Shown in pieces: positions 31,340 through 41,250 of a DNA stretch of 41,458 bases (positions within the stretch are counted from its first letter, which is position 1; every line of letters begins with the position of its first letter). A program made the translations under genes and the position numbers. The stretch is from Gnetum montanum (lineage: Eukaryota > Streptophyta > Gnetopsida > Gnetales > Gnetaceae): the NCBI GenBank assembly GCA_015680685.1, contig MNCI01005547.1:2754-44211 (forward strand). The letters are read 5' to 3'. The notes under the pieces were generated by a model that saw nothing but the letters and a program-made list of their open reading frames with translations, had not been told where the DNA came from and made no database searches.

Positions 31340-31369
31340 ATAATATTGTTCCAAATTGTCCACACACAA

Positions 31370-31375
31370 TTTATT
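31370..31375 (-). terminator. Poly(A) signal of the invertase gene
   Basis: AATAAA on the minus strand in the context TTTCTAATAAATTG, about 120 bp after the stop codon. The 3' end of the mRNA is expected near 31340-31355. Confidence 0.55.
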
Positions 31376-31493
31376 AGAAACTGCTACCGCCGTGACAAGA
31401 AGCGTCTCTTGTTTGACATGTTTCATCGCGTGAAAAGTCATGTTTCTTCAAATGAAAAGTCAAACATCAAAAACTTGAAGAAAACATTTTGTC

Positions 31494-31789
31494 TCAGACC
31501 GTCCAAGAAGCAGATCTAGTGAGAGCAGGCTCGATTTTCCTGTCTTCTCCCAATGCAATCATACCCAGATGAGACGGATCTTCCAGCAACATTTTGGCTA
31601 CAAGATATCCTGCAATGGACCATGTTTGCCACTTTCTGGATTGTTTTCCAACATACCTCCCAAGCTTCCCATCATAGTACTCAGGCCAGCCATCTTTGGA
31701 GAGTCTTACTTCAGCCAGCTCAATTGCTCGTCTCGCCATTTGCGGTCTCCCAGCCTTGACACAGGCAGCCGTGAATAACCATAACAGGA
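31494..31789 (-). CDS. CINV: Invertase coding exon 4 (residues 463-560, stop)
   Basis: Acceptor GATTAAG|TC at 31790. The split codon gives Val, then [40 protein letters not shown] and the C-terminus SASWTV before the stop at 31496-31494. Confidence 0.92.
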
Positions 31790-34112
31790 CTTAATCAAAT
31801 TAAAAAATAAGCAATATCAGCAAAGCAGTTTTAGAAACTGTTTTAAAACAAAAACACCATAGAAATCCAGACAGTTTAACACAAACATTACAGCAAGTGT
31901 CATCCTGTGGTTTTTTTGTTTTTGCTTTCATTCCCCTAGATTTTATTTCCGCTAGTAGTGAGCCCAGGGTAATAGTTTCTCCGTTTCTACCCTGGATGCC
32001 CGCCCTAGGCTTTTCCAACTTGCTAGTCTAAAACAAGAATGACTAATTTTAAATTTCTCCGTGTGATGGTGGCAAAATGGACCGCTAAACTGGAATTGTT
32101 ACAGTATAAAACTATAAAACATCTAAACAGCGAAACAAAAGATTAACATCCTGGAATCCCACATTAAGATTGTGATTTTGTCCTAGAATTTAAAACAGTT
32201 GCATAATACATGTTAAAAAAAAGTCTGTAAATGTCTTAACTAGGTAAGATTTCATTAAAACTCTTTTTCATTGAAAACGATTACTATTATTTACCTGGCC
32301 AAGATCCGCCATTGTGGTAGCTCCATCTGGTATTTTTTGGGTCGCATCCAGTGACAATTTGCCACTCGTGACCTTCCAAAGCCGGGTAAGAAACCTTAAG
32401 AGGCATCTCTCCTATAAGCTCTGTCCATCTCTCTTCAAACAATTCCATTATTCTAGTGGATTGTTCTGAGGTTGCTAAGGACGACAAAATGGCAATGCAG
32501 TTGCCTAAACAGAACCACCGGAAGTCTATCCTTGCCGGGCTTACATTCCCTACAAAATAGCCTCCTCTTGTAGGTATAAAGTCGAAGACCCAGTCTGGAA
32601 TAGAATCCGGAATCACGTTGAACTTGTTCACGGCAGTGTGGGAATATTCCTCCGTTTTGTATCTGTAGATGTTATTCAACTGTTGAAAGTCAAGCCAGAA
32701 ATAACTTCGCATGTGAAAGCTTAATGCATGCAACCTCTTGCTTATCCGTTCTAGGAACTCTTTGCCACCGGCATCTGGTTTAAGAAGCTTGCGGGCGCAC
32801 CTTAGTGCCATGAAAAACAAGGATTGAATTTCAATGGGATATCCGTAAATTCCCTGTGTTTCCAATGCCACAGATCAGATATACCGAATTAAAATATAGA
32901 GTTCAGACTCTATTTTAGTACTACTTCAGAGGGAAGCATGTTGGCACTATTGCAGGTTTGGTAAGGCCACTTCTAGAACAAGGAAAAGGGGAAACGGTGA
33001 TGTATGCAACGTTGTTAACGGTCTCAGATCCGTAGAAAAGTGTCGGACAATTAAAGAAAACAAACAAACATGGTGAGGTAAGGGGAAAAGATCGATACGT
33101 TACCATTCTTCGATCGACCATGCAGCATCCATCTGCACAAAGAAGAGTTGGAAACGTGTCAAACCCTTCGGCAAGGCACAGTGTGAGTATTAGTCTGATG
33201 CCACGTTGGCAGTCTGCCATGTCTGCTAAAGAATGATCTCCGGTGGACTTGGTGTAGGCACGCAACAGTATGATCCACCAAAATCCTGAATCCACTGGAG
33301 CAACTCTACCGATGGCACTCTCGCCGAAATCAGCGATCATCGTATCAGTATCACGAGTTGGATCACGCAGAACCTTAAAGCTTGCAGGCATAACGCCCTC
33401 CCCGAGAGTGAAGCAATCTATACGCTTTTCCCACGCTTGAAGTCGAAGAGTTTTTAGCAGAAAATTCTTAACGATTTCTGGCTCCCCGTTCATTAAAAAG
33501 GCCAAGGCGCTAGGAAAGAAGTCTCTTACGAACACCTGGGTTACAGCGAACATGCAACAAGTGAATCAACAAAAGGCATTCAATCAAGCGGCTCAGATAT
33601 GATGCACACACACTTTCCATGTTTTAGTTGCAGAAGTGAATATTCTTTAGAGTTTCAACTTTTGACAAAAGCTTTCGTTCCTAGTGGTGAAAGAAAACGT
33701 GAAACAAGCTAATGACCTGATTGTAATTGAGAGCGTCTTCTGACGGATCCAACGCTGCAATTGTGCCAACAGGTTTGCCTCTGAAGTAAACCAAGGATCT
33801 TCTTAAAGCATCCCAGGCTTCTGAAATTATAGGATGGCGTTCAATGGATTCTCGAGTGGACGAAGGAGTGCTTGGACCAGTCTGCACCATGCTTTCAAGA
33901 CAGTCTGTACTTTTCACCGTATCCAGGCCCCTCACAGGTGGACGTGGGGAGATCATTGTTCCATTTGAACAAAAAAGTTCGGTTAATGACTTTTCATCCG
34001 GTGAAAGACGCTGCTCCACTCTGACCTGCTCAGGCCTCTCTCCTTCGTATAAAAAGAATGAGCATGCTTTAGGTTGATCAGTTCCAGAATCAGTGCTTTG
34101 ACTGTTTTCCAT
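31494..34112 (-). CDS. CINV: Alkaline/neutral invertase, cytosolic (beta) type, GH100; four coding exons, intact
   Basis: Splits sucrose into glucose and fructose at near-neutral pH in the cytosol (some family members also enter the nucleus). Coding exons: 34112-33717, 33535-33104, 32853-32295, 31789-31494, with the last codon split after its first base. Joined length is 560 residues, close to the 551 of Arabidopsis CINV1; no stop or frameshift. The start is the first ATG after an upstream in-frame TAA near 34171; no transit peptide is apparent. Residues 1-100 are the variable N-terminus. The catalytic core follows, including [17 protein letters not shown] (probable acid Asp214) and [16 protein letters not shown] (probable nucleophile Glu439). 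The spacing of 225 compares with 226 between Asp188 and Glu414 of the Anabaena enzyme. The C-terminus RSASWTV keeps the Ser (557) equivalent to CINV1 Ser547, a phospho and 14-3-3 site. Four coding exons are typical of the beta clade. It is the only healthy gene in the window. Confidence 0.95.
32295..32853 (-). CDS. CINV: Invertase coding exon 3 (residues 277-462 plus one base)
   Basis: Acceptor ACACAG|GGA at 32854, donor CCAG|GTAAAT at 32294. Begins [18 protein letters not shown] and ends [11 protein letters not shown]. Holds [15 protein letters not shown] and the EGHEW block with the probable nucleophile. The intron that follows is 505 bp. Confidence 0.93.
33104..33535 (-). CDS. CINV: Invertase coding exon 2 (residues 133-276)
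   Basis: Acceptor CCCAG|GTG at 33536, donor ATG|GTAACG at 33103, phase 0 at both ends; exactly 144 codons. Carries [30 protein letters not shown], the catalytic Asp loop and [14 protein letters not shown]. The intron that follows is 250 bp. Confidence 0.93.
33717..34112 (-). CDS. CINV: Invertase coding exon 1 (residues 1-132)
   Basis: Starts [10 protein letters not shown] and ends DALNYNQ; donor CAG|GTCATT at 33716, phase 0. Contains the [20 protein letters not shown] start of the conserved core. The intron that follows is 181 bp. Confidence 0.92.
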
Positions 34113-34128
34113 TGTATCCGACAAAGAC

Positions 34129-36065
34129 CTAAAGCAGAAAGCTTTTGCAAGGATCGAAGCAGCTTGACGTTAGAAACTTAAAATTGGTACTTAAGGAAAA
34201 CTTGGCCGAGGGGATTTGGATTTCTCTTCCTTGGTAAAGGTCTCCAATTAATTAATGTACCATATGTTGAATATTGAGGTAATAATCCTGCAGAAGTCAA
34301 GGTAAAATGCAAGCATGCGAATGTTTAAATCATTTGAATTTCCATGGCCAACTTTAGCTCAGGCACCATATCATGTAAAAAAATTCATTAGATACGGAGA
34401 CAAGAATAACATGCTGGCAAACTAGAAAACTCGACAAGCACACAGTCCTTTCGCAGACATAGAAAATGGCAAAAGATTTAAGGCAGTCATGTTTGGGCCA
34501 GAATAAAGTGTGTCAACAAGCACTAGCATTATTATTCTACAATTTCGTCAAATAAAATCCACGTTGTTCTGGATCTACTACACAGAAACCGAAGATACAT
34601 CTGTTTTCAGATTTTAGATTCCGAATTTCCATGAGATGTAAGCTGTCGTGTATGATACAAATATACAATAACAAAAATATTAAACTATGAGAACTGCTAC
34701 TGCTGAGCTCCAAAAACATTTATAATGTACTCTTTATATTCTAAGTGTCCCTATGGAGATTCACGGATCCTAAATTAGGTCAGTAGCATTTTAGAAATAA
34801 TATAATCCATTATAGCCATACGGCTAACTAAATGGATTAAGTAATTCTAAAACCTATCCAGTAATCGGATTTCAGCTTTTCTTTAAAAAAGCACAAAAAT
34901 GATTATCAGGATTATTATCAGATAAAAAATAAAGATACAGAATAACAGCCTTCGGCTTCGTACCTTTTTCCTTGTGTATTTCCCTGTATCTTTTATGTTT
35001 GCGTCTTCTTATATAGCGTAAAAAGGAAAAGTTCCGTATTTCTGCTTTGAAAGGAAAATACACGGTGGTTTGAAAAACAAAATCACACAAACAGCAGTGA
35101 AATATAGTAACAAAATACTGAAATAGTGACAAAGTACCTGTTTCACAACGTCGAAAATTATAATGAACAAACGCGGCTGCAAAAACAGGCCGAAACGCTA
35201 AGAATACAAAGGTGGAGCCGATAAGGCAAAAACCTCAACAAAGGAAGACGACACCTGCTCACTCACGCGACAATACAAAAGATTGTTAAAATGAAAACCT
35301 CATCGCCAGTTTCATCGTTTTTCGTCGTCACTATCTATCTATCGAAGCCTTTGGCGGTCTTGTTTTTGCGACAATGAAATCTCTTGCACTTGAATTCAAT
35401 CAAAAGGAAAAAGAAAGAAAGCATCGACATGGTCGCTATCTATCTATCAAAGCCTTTTGGCGGTCTTATTTTTGCGTCAATGAAAGCTCCTGCACTCGAA
35501 TTCAATCAAAAGGACAGAGAAAGAAAGTGTTAACATTGTCGCAATCTATCTATTGAAGCCTTTGGCGGTCTTGTTTTTGCGACAATGAAAGATCCTGCAC
35601 TCGAATTCAATCCAAAGGAAAAAGAAAGAAAGAGTTGACATTGTTTCACGACTGTTTAATGTAAAGGTAGGGTAGCGCAGCGGTGGCTATGCTATGGAGG
35701 GCAACACGAAGATGTCGGAAACGAGATTCAGTGCAACAGAGTAAAACTCGCAAGCGAAGGGAGGCGAGGGTTTCAGATTCAGATCTCCACCGTAATCTCG
35801 ATCTCGATCTCGTGCATGTGCAAACGATAACATAGCATAGCATGAACAAACAAGGAAGGAATGGATAACAATAAGACGCAACCGCAACTGCAACTGAAAA
35901 GGAATGCAAAGCAAGGCAAGACAAGAAACGTAAACAAGGATACAACTTACAAACCTCCTGCTGCCGCTCCTGCTGCCAAGTGCCAACTGCCAACGACGCA
36001 GCCAAATGCAAATGCAACGGAACGCAGCGAAAGATTAAAAGAGAGAACGGAAGAGAAGATATTGC
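34129..36065 (-). other. Probable 5' untranslated exon and 5'-UTR intron of the invertase gene
   Basis: An acceptor-like CTGCTTTAG|G at 34129/34128 lies 16 bases before the start codon. A strong donor GTAAGT occurs at 35950-35945, giving a possible non-coding exon of about 36065-35951 and an intron of about 1.82 kb. The intron holds the 105-bp minisatellite. CpG pairs are frequent from about 35150 to 36230, unlike the repeats elsewhere. cDNA is needed to prove it; the open frames on either strand here lack any domain and I do not call them genes. Confidence 0.45.
35331..35650 (-). repeat. 105-bp minisatellite, three copies
   Basis: Units start at 35331, 35436 and about 35541. Each has CTATCTAT(C/T), then AAGCCTTTGGCGGTCTTGTT, TTTGCG(A/T)CAATGAAA, GAATTCAATC and a purine-rich AAAGGA(A/C)A.AGAAAGAAAG tail. 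Units differ by roughly a tenth. Confidence 0.9.
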
Positions 36066-36091
36066 ATCCAAGATGCACATTGAGATTGCAG

Positions 36092-36100
36092 CTTTTATGA
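36092..36100 (-). promoter_or_regulatory. Putative TATA box of the invertase gene
   Basis: The minus strand reads TCATAAAAG at 36100-36092, after ACGTACG. With a CCAAT box 45 bp upstream it would place transcription start near 36065. Confidence 0.45.
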
Positions 36101-36142
36101 CGTACGTGCGTCTGTGCCAAGCGAGCTACCAAGCAAGCAAAT

Positions 36143-36147
36143 ATTGG
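36143..36147 (-). promoter_or_regulatory. Putative CCAAT box
   Basis: CCAAT on the minus strand (context CAGCCAATATTTG), about 80 bp upstream of the proposed start site, a typical distance. Confidence 0.4.
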
Positions 36148-36203
36148 CTGTGCTGTAGTATGCCTATAGTGTAGAGCGATGCGCTTCCCGCATATTACGC
36201 TCT

Positions 36204-36214
36204 TTGACCGTCAA
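36204..36214. promoter_or_regulatory. Palindromic W-box pair, TTGACCGTCAA
   Basis: Two head-to-head TTGAC cores around one base, about 140 bp upstream of the proposed start site. TTGAC(C/T) is the core bound by plant WRKY factors; function here is inference. Confidence 0.4.
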
Positions 36215-36349
36215 CGGGACATTCTATTTTATTCTAGAGGATTCCATTCCATTCGTTTTATATTGAGTATTTGCATCGAGTCTTATTGCATTTGATTTGA
36301 TTTAATGAGGCATTGATTATTGTGTGGAGAACACAAAAAGTCCCAACTA

Positions 36350-38790
36350 TGTAAATTTTATTTATTTTGTCAATTTTTCTAAAGCTTATGATTTTGTTAC
36401 TCGATAAATTTTAGTACAAAATCTTCTTCTTTCTATTCTATAGCAGTAGTTCAATAAGAGTTAACTAAGGTTGTCATTTATCCCTTACATTTTTTTGGCA
36501 TATTTATATATTAATTGGAGGAAGGGATGCAAAATGTCTCTAATCATGTTGTGCTAGTAAATGAATTATTTTTGAATATGCTTCTCTTTGTAGATGATGT
36601 GGCATTGAATAGGATTAAATTATATGCTTCAAATCTTCCATAACTGAAGGTTAATATTCATAAGACTAAAAATAGAAATTATAATTATTTTCTTGGGGAA
36701 AAAGAGTTGATATATGTGAATCTTATAAATATTTAGGAAGTGAAGTTGCTAATAATTATAACTAGAATACCCTTATTGCTCAAAGGGTTTCAAGAGGCAT
36801 GTGAGCTCTATTTGCTCCAAGAAATAATTACAATAGGAAACAATTTTTGGCATAGGAGATCAGAAGGAAACTTTTTCACAATCTAGTCCAACCTGTATTA
36901 TTATATGATTGTGTTGCATGAGGATCCTCTCTTTTCACACATAATTGGAAAAACTTAGAGTGTGTTCAAAAATTATTATTTTTGTATGTGAGTTTCAAGT
37001 GAAAATGTATGCTTCTTATGATATCTTACTTTTGGAAGCATATTTGCTTTCTCTTGAAGTTGAAGTCCTTTGTTAATTTATTGTTTATGCTCAAAAGTTA
37101 AGTTACATGGAGAAAGTTGATTATGCTAAGGAGCTAATGAATGCTGCATAAAAAAATGGATGGTTGCATCAAGGAAAAATATGGCTTTAATAGAGGATCT
37201 TCCTTTAAACAAAAGGCTATTTTGGAAGACTATAAAAGAAAATGTCTTGACTAAAGTTTGGTTGAACACATTAGGAAAAATACATTTTTATTTACATTCT
37301 CTTAGAGGGGGTTTGTTATTAAATACTCAAAAGTATTTATTCTTAGCTCTCATCATTTATTTATTGAGATAGGTAATTAGATCAAAGAAAAGATTGTATT
37401 TGCAAATTGTACAAATAAAGCATAGAGGATGAAAACCATATTGTTTCATTTTTCCCATATTTGGCTTCTTTCAAATTAACCCTATCTACTTAAGGCATTA
37501 CATTAATGATGTTTTCAATTTACTTCAAAAAATGTGTTGAGGCTTTGTAACCATCCAACAAAACCTTTGCAATTTCCTATATGTAATAAAAATTTCTAGT
37601 ATATCTATATCCTTAGATGAATTATTAAACTTGGAATTAGGCTAAAAAGATTGGGAAAATTATCATATAGTAATTATTTTTGTTCTATGAAAAAACTCAA
37701 AACCCTATTTTATTTGCATAAATTTCTAGTTTGTAGTACCAAAAATAAATATTATAATCTTATAAATATTTAGGAAGTGAAGTTGCTAATAATTATAGTT
37801 GGAATACGATTATTACTCAAAGGGTTTCAAGAGCCATCCAAGCTTTATTTTCTCCAAGATGAGTGTGTTGCATGAGGATCTTCTCTTTTCACACATAATT
37901 AGAAAAAATTAGAGCATGATAAAAAAAAAAATTTGTATGTGAATTTCAAGTGAAAATGCATGCTTCTTTGATATCTTACTTTTAGAAGTAGATTTTCCTC
38001 CTCTTAAAGTTAAAGCCATTTGTCAATTTATTGCTTATACTTAGAAGTTAAGTCACATAAAGAAAGTCAATTATGCTAAGGAGAAAATGAATGCTACATT
38101 AAAAAATTGGATGGTTGCATAAAGGAGAATTATGGCTTTAGTCATAAAATATTGTAATAGAGGATCTTCCTTTAAACAAAATGCTCTTTTAAAAGACTAT
38201 AAACGAAAAAGTATTAACTAAAGTTTGGTTAAATACATTTGAAAAAATACTTTTTTATTTACATTCTATTAGAGGAGGTTTGTTATCAAGTACTTAAAAG
38301 TATTTATTCTCAACTATTTCTATTCATTTAAAGAATCAAATTGCTAGAGAAAGAATGAACTCTCATAATTTATTTATTAAGATAGGTCATTAGATCAATG
38401 TACGGAGAGAAGAACATATTTGCAAATTGTACAAATAACACATAGAGGATGAAGAACATATCTTTTTATTTTGACCATATTTGGCTTACATTTGAATGAA
38501 TTATAAAATTAATTATAATCCATTGATTGGTTTCTTTCAAATTGATCCTATTTTCTTAGGGCATTAAATCAATGATGTAATTATTTTTCTTCAAAAATGT
38601 GTTGAGGCTTTGTAACCATCCACAAAACCATTGTAAGTTTCTAGATGTAATAAAAATTTCTAGTATATCTATATCATTAGACGAATTATTAAACTTAGGG
38701 TTGGGATAAAAAGAGTAGGAAAATTATTATATACTTATTATTTTTGTTCTATTAAAAAACATAGAAGCCTGTTATATTTGCATAAATAAA
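36350..38790 (+). pseudogene. LINE (non-LTR retrotransposon) reverse-transcriptase remnant
   Basis: Motif A reads NFSKAYDFVTR (36372 onward), motif B reads SSIRVN and GCHLSLTFFGI (about 36450-36510), and motif C reads LLFVDDVAL with both Asp intact (36587-36598). NIHKTK follows (near 36655). Downstream comes the LINE C-terminal region with KYLGSEVANN-like sequence broken by stops, and a worn zinc-finger (CKLCK..HRG..ENHIVSF) near 37400. This would be the nick-primed RT of an L1-type plant LINE. No endonuclease domain is seen, so it is 5'-truncated. From 36719 the sequence is present twice in tandem (see repeat). It is very decayed. Confidence 0.75.
36719..38787 (+). repeat. Tandem direct duplication of the LINE 3' part, about 1.04 kb per copy
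   Basis: Copy A 36719-37755 and copy B 37756-38787. Both start AATCTTATAAATATTTAGG and both end near TATTTGCATAAA. B lacks about 97 bp present in A (between CTCCAAGA and GTTGCATGAGG), while A lacks segments present in B (for example the stretch near 38310-38365 and near 38495-38530). Confidence 0.85.
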
Positions 38791-38799
38791 AGCTAAAAA

Positions 38800-39380
38800 A
38801 ATAGAAATATAAGTAACTATTATGAAAGCACTATAGGTGTTACTAGAAAAATTTTAACACTTATAGAAAAAATTATCATATACTAATTATTGTAAAAATG
38901 CTCTAGATAATTATTGAAAGAAATTTTTTTATTTTTTTTAAAATATTTTATTACTCATTTATCTTAACTAATAAAACTCAGCTTTTAAGGTGCTTATTTC
39001 TTAAGTCTTAAATACATGATTTTGAGCTTGGGCATAACTACTTGATAGAGAAAGACTTTCACTCATCCACTGATCCTCTTAGAGCCCCACCCTAGTAGGA
39101 TGAGCATTGAGCCTCTAAGTGGTAATCCATTAATCATCTTAATTAAAGGCATTAGAGCATAGGCCCAATCTTAAAAAGTCTTCCCCCAAGGCTAATAAAA
39201 GAATCAAGCTTTCCCTTGTTCACAAGTGCCCTCATGAGGTATCAATTCTTACTAAAAGATTTGTTATAAACAAAAGAAGAAAAAATTCTCTAAAGACAAA
39301 GGAAAATACTAATTAGAAAAAATAAAGAAATAGTAATAGAAGGTGAAAGAAAACTAAGAAAAGCACTTATACCCCTTCCA
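38800..39380. other. AT-rich stretch, no gene recognised
   Basis: The part before 39000 is A/T-rich with small inverted runs. The part 39030-39250 has a less biased composition and may be the eroded upstream gag of the next element, but I see no motif. Confidence 0.4.
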
Positions 39381-40130
39381 ACAAAATAATTCCTAGTCAA
39401 AATAGCACAAATAACCAAATGAGATCATCTCAAGTAAATATTCAACAATAATCAAATCCACCTTATATACTTAGAAGAACCCCACCTCAACATGAAGTCA
39501 AAGATGAAAACAAAGCTTATGATTTAGTTGAAGATCTAAAAAGGGTTAAAGCCAACATTTCAATATATGATCTTTTACAATTTAATGAAATGAAAGATAC
39601 AATAGATAGTTAATACACCTAAAATCAACAAAGGAAAATTCCTAACAACCAGAAAACAAGTTCATATTGTGAAAAGTCCTAATTCTCTATTAATTCAAAA
39701 CCCAAGTAATCTCATGTTAAACAAGAAAGATCAACCTCCTTTTCTAACAACCTTAGTCATTTTAGGTAAAAATGTTCATAACTACTTAATGGATTTTGGT
39801 GTAATTGTTAATGTCATGCCATTTGAAGTTTGTAAAATGTTAGGAGCACAAATGCTAACATAAGCAAGAAGTGTTATATAACTTGATGGATCTAATGTAC
39901 CCATGGTAGGTTCATTAAATGGAGTGAAAGTTCAAATAAAATAATATCCTAGTTTTACATGTTACCCTAATATTTTAGTAGTTGACACACAACCAACTTA
40001 TGACATTTTACTATTATGAACTTTTAGAACCTAGTTTGTAGGCTTCTTTAGATCAAGTTTATTAGAATTACTAATTTCCATTAAAGGAAAATTTGAGTAT
40101 GCCATCATTCCTAAATAACCTTTCTATAAA
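39380..40130 (+). pseudogene. Gag end and aspartic protease of a Tat-like element
   Basis: The gag tail reads YDLVEDLKRVKANISIYDLL (about 39517-39575), a block that in Tat elements sits before the protease. The protease reads KNVHNYLMDFGVIVNVMPFEVCK (39765-39835) with D-F-G where D-G-G or D-S-G is usual, then IQLDGSNVPMVGSLNGV, NILVVDTQPTYDILL (39965-40015) and ISIKGKFEYAII. It differs from the protease of the nested element and stands closer to the Tat type with IIVVDIPE..Y..LLSRDW, as I know that family. Several stops. Confidence 0.7.
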
Positions 40131-40489
40131 CATATGGTAATTACTTTTAATCAACAAAATTAATCACTAGAAACCAAAACAATAATCTTTTTTATTGGAG
40201 TTATTGAAGATTGACTTGGCAAGTATGTTATAAATGATAATGTGTGTGAAATTTGAGAGATATACCCTTTTACTCATATATATTTCATAGAGTATTATCA
40301 AGCTTTTAGAGAATTTGAGGAATGTTATGAAAAAACCTTACCTAATAATCAACATGATGGAAAAACTTTCCTTTTTAGCGATCCTCCACTATTAGGAAAG
40401 GACAAAAATATAAATGAGATTCTAACTATTGAAACATTTGAAAATAAGCCAATCTTTGATAATAACCATGTTTACATTGATCAAAGGGC

Positions 40490-40905
40490 TAATTTTTTAG
40501 ATTTTACTAACTTAAATACTTGGATATTGAGAGTAGATGGTGTCTCTTCAAAGAAAGGATGGGCAATTGGAATAATGCTTGTACCTCTTGGTGAAACTCC
40601 TATCCTTAAAGTAGTTAATTTCATGCAATCCATGACAAAAAATATGGTTGAGTATGAAGTACTTATACCTGGAATTAATCTAGCTCAATACTATGAATTA
40701 TCAAAAATCAAAATTTATAGTGATTCTCAACTTATAGTATATTAAATTAATGGACTTTTTGATGATAAAGATTCTGCAATGAAAGCATACAAATCATACA
40801 TACTAAAAATTTTTAAGGAATTTGATCACATATCTATTAAACATGTTCATAGAGAAGAAAATTATATTCTTGATGCTTTAGCTCAAATGAAAATTACTTT
40901 AGATG
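40490..40905 (+). pseudogene. Second (archaeal-type) RNase H of a Tat-like element
   Basis: Reads WILRVDGVSSKKGWAIGIML (first Asp), NMVEYEVLIPGINLAQYYEL (Glu), IYSDSQLIVY (Asp), a TAA, then FDHISIKHVHREENYILDAL with the last Asp. Tat elements are known to carry an extra RNase H of this kind after the usual RT-RNase H. All four acidic positions are kept in spite of the stop at 40743. Only about 370 bp separate it from the protease, so the RT that should lie between is missing. No integrase follows. Confidence 0.75.
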
Positions 40906-41250
40906 TTTTATTTTGATACAATGCTTGGGATTTTAAAATTATCATTGAAAAGTGATGAATTGTTGAAATGGCTATGTTGACGCAACCTCATCAACATAGC
41001 CTTGTTGACACAACCCCATCAATGTAGCCTCATCAATGTAGCTGTGTTGATGCATGGTTTGATGTGTCAATGTAGCATCATGTCACACTTATATAAATGC
41101 ATATATCCATTGCATTTATGACATTTTATGTCATTAGTGTAGCCAAGTTCTTGCAGTTTTATTTAGCCAGAGTTTGCATATTTTCTGAGTGCCCAAAGTA
41201 GGACTTCAAGGAATTGTAAATAGTCTTATTTAAACATCATTGTACCTAGA
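40906..41250 (+). promoter_or_regulatory. LTR-like promoter region with hairpin and TATA box
   Basis: Directly after the RNase H. A perfect inverted repeat GGCTATGTTGA (40970-40980) and TCAACATAGCC (40991-41001) is followed by further TGTTGA(C/T) and (A/C)TCAA(C/T)(A/G)TAG words to 41075. A TATATAAA box lies at 41090-41097. It could be the 3' LTR of the protease-RNase H element, cut at 41251 by another LTR. I found no second copy in the window to prove it. Confidence 0.4.

Noticed and set aside
32854-32871. Invertase exon 3 frame continuing past its acceptor
   Set aside because: The extra residues are intron; ACACAG|GGA joins perfectly with ATG|GTAACG in phase 0 and restores the family sequence DRRM-GIYGYP.
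34113-34124. Upstream TTG start of invertase exon 1
   Set aside because: TTG is not a normal plant start codon; the first in-frame ATG is at 34112, with a TAA upstream near 34171.
35646-36080. 144-codon minus-strand open frame upstream of the invertase
   Set aside because: No domain, Cys/Leu/Arg-rich composition, and it lies over the proposed promoter and 5'-UTR exon; overlapping frames are equally open because of composition.
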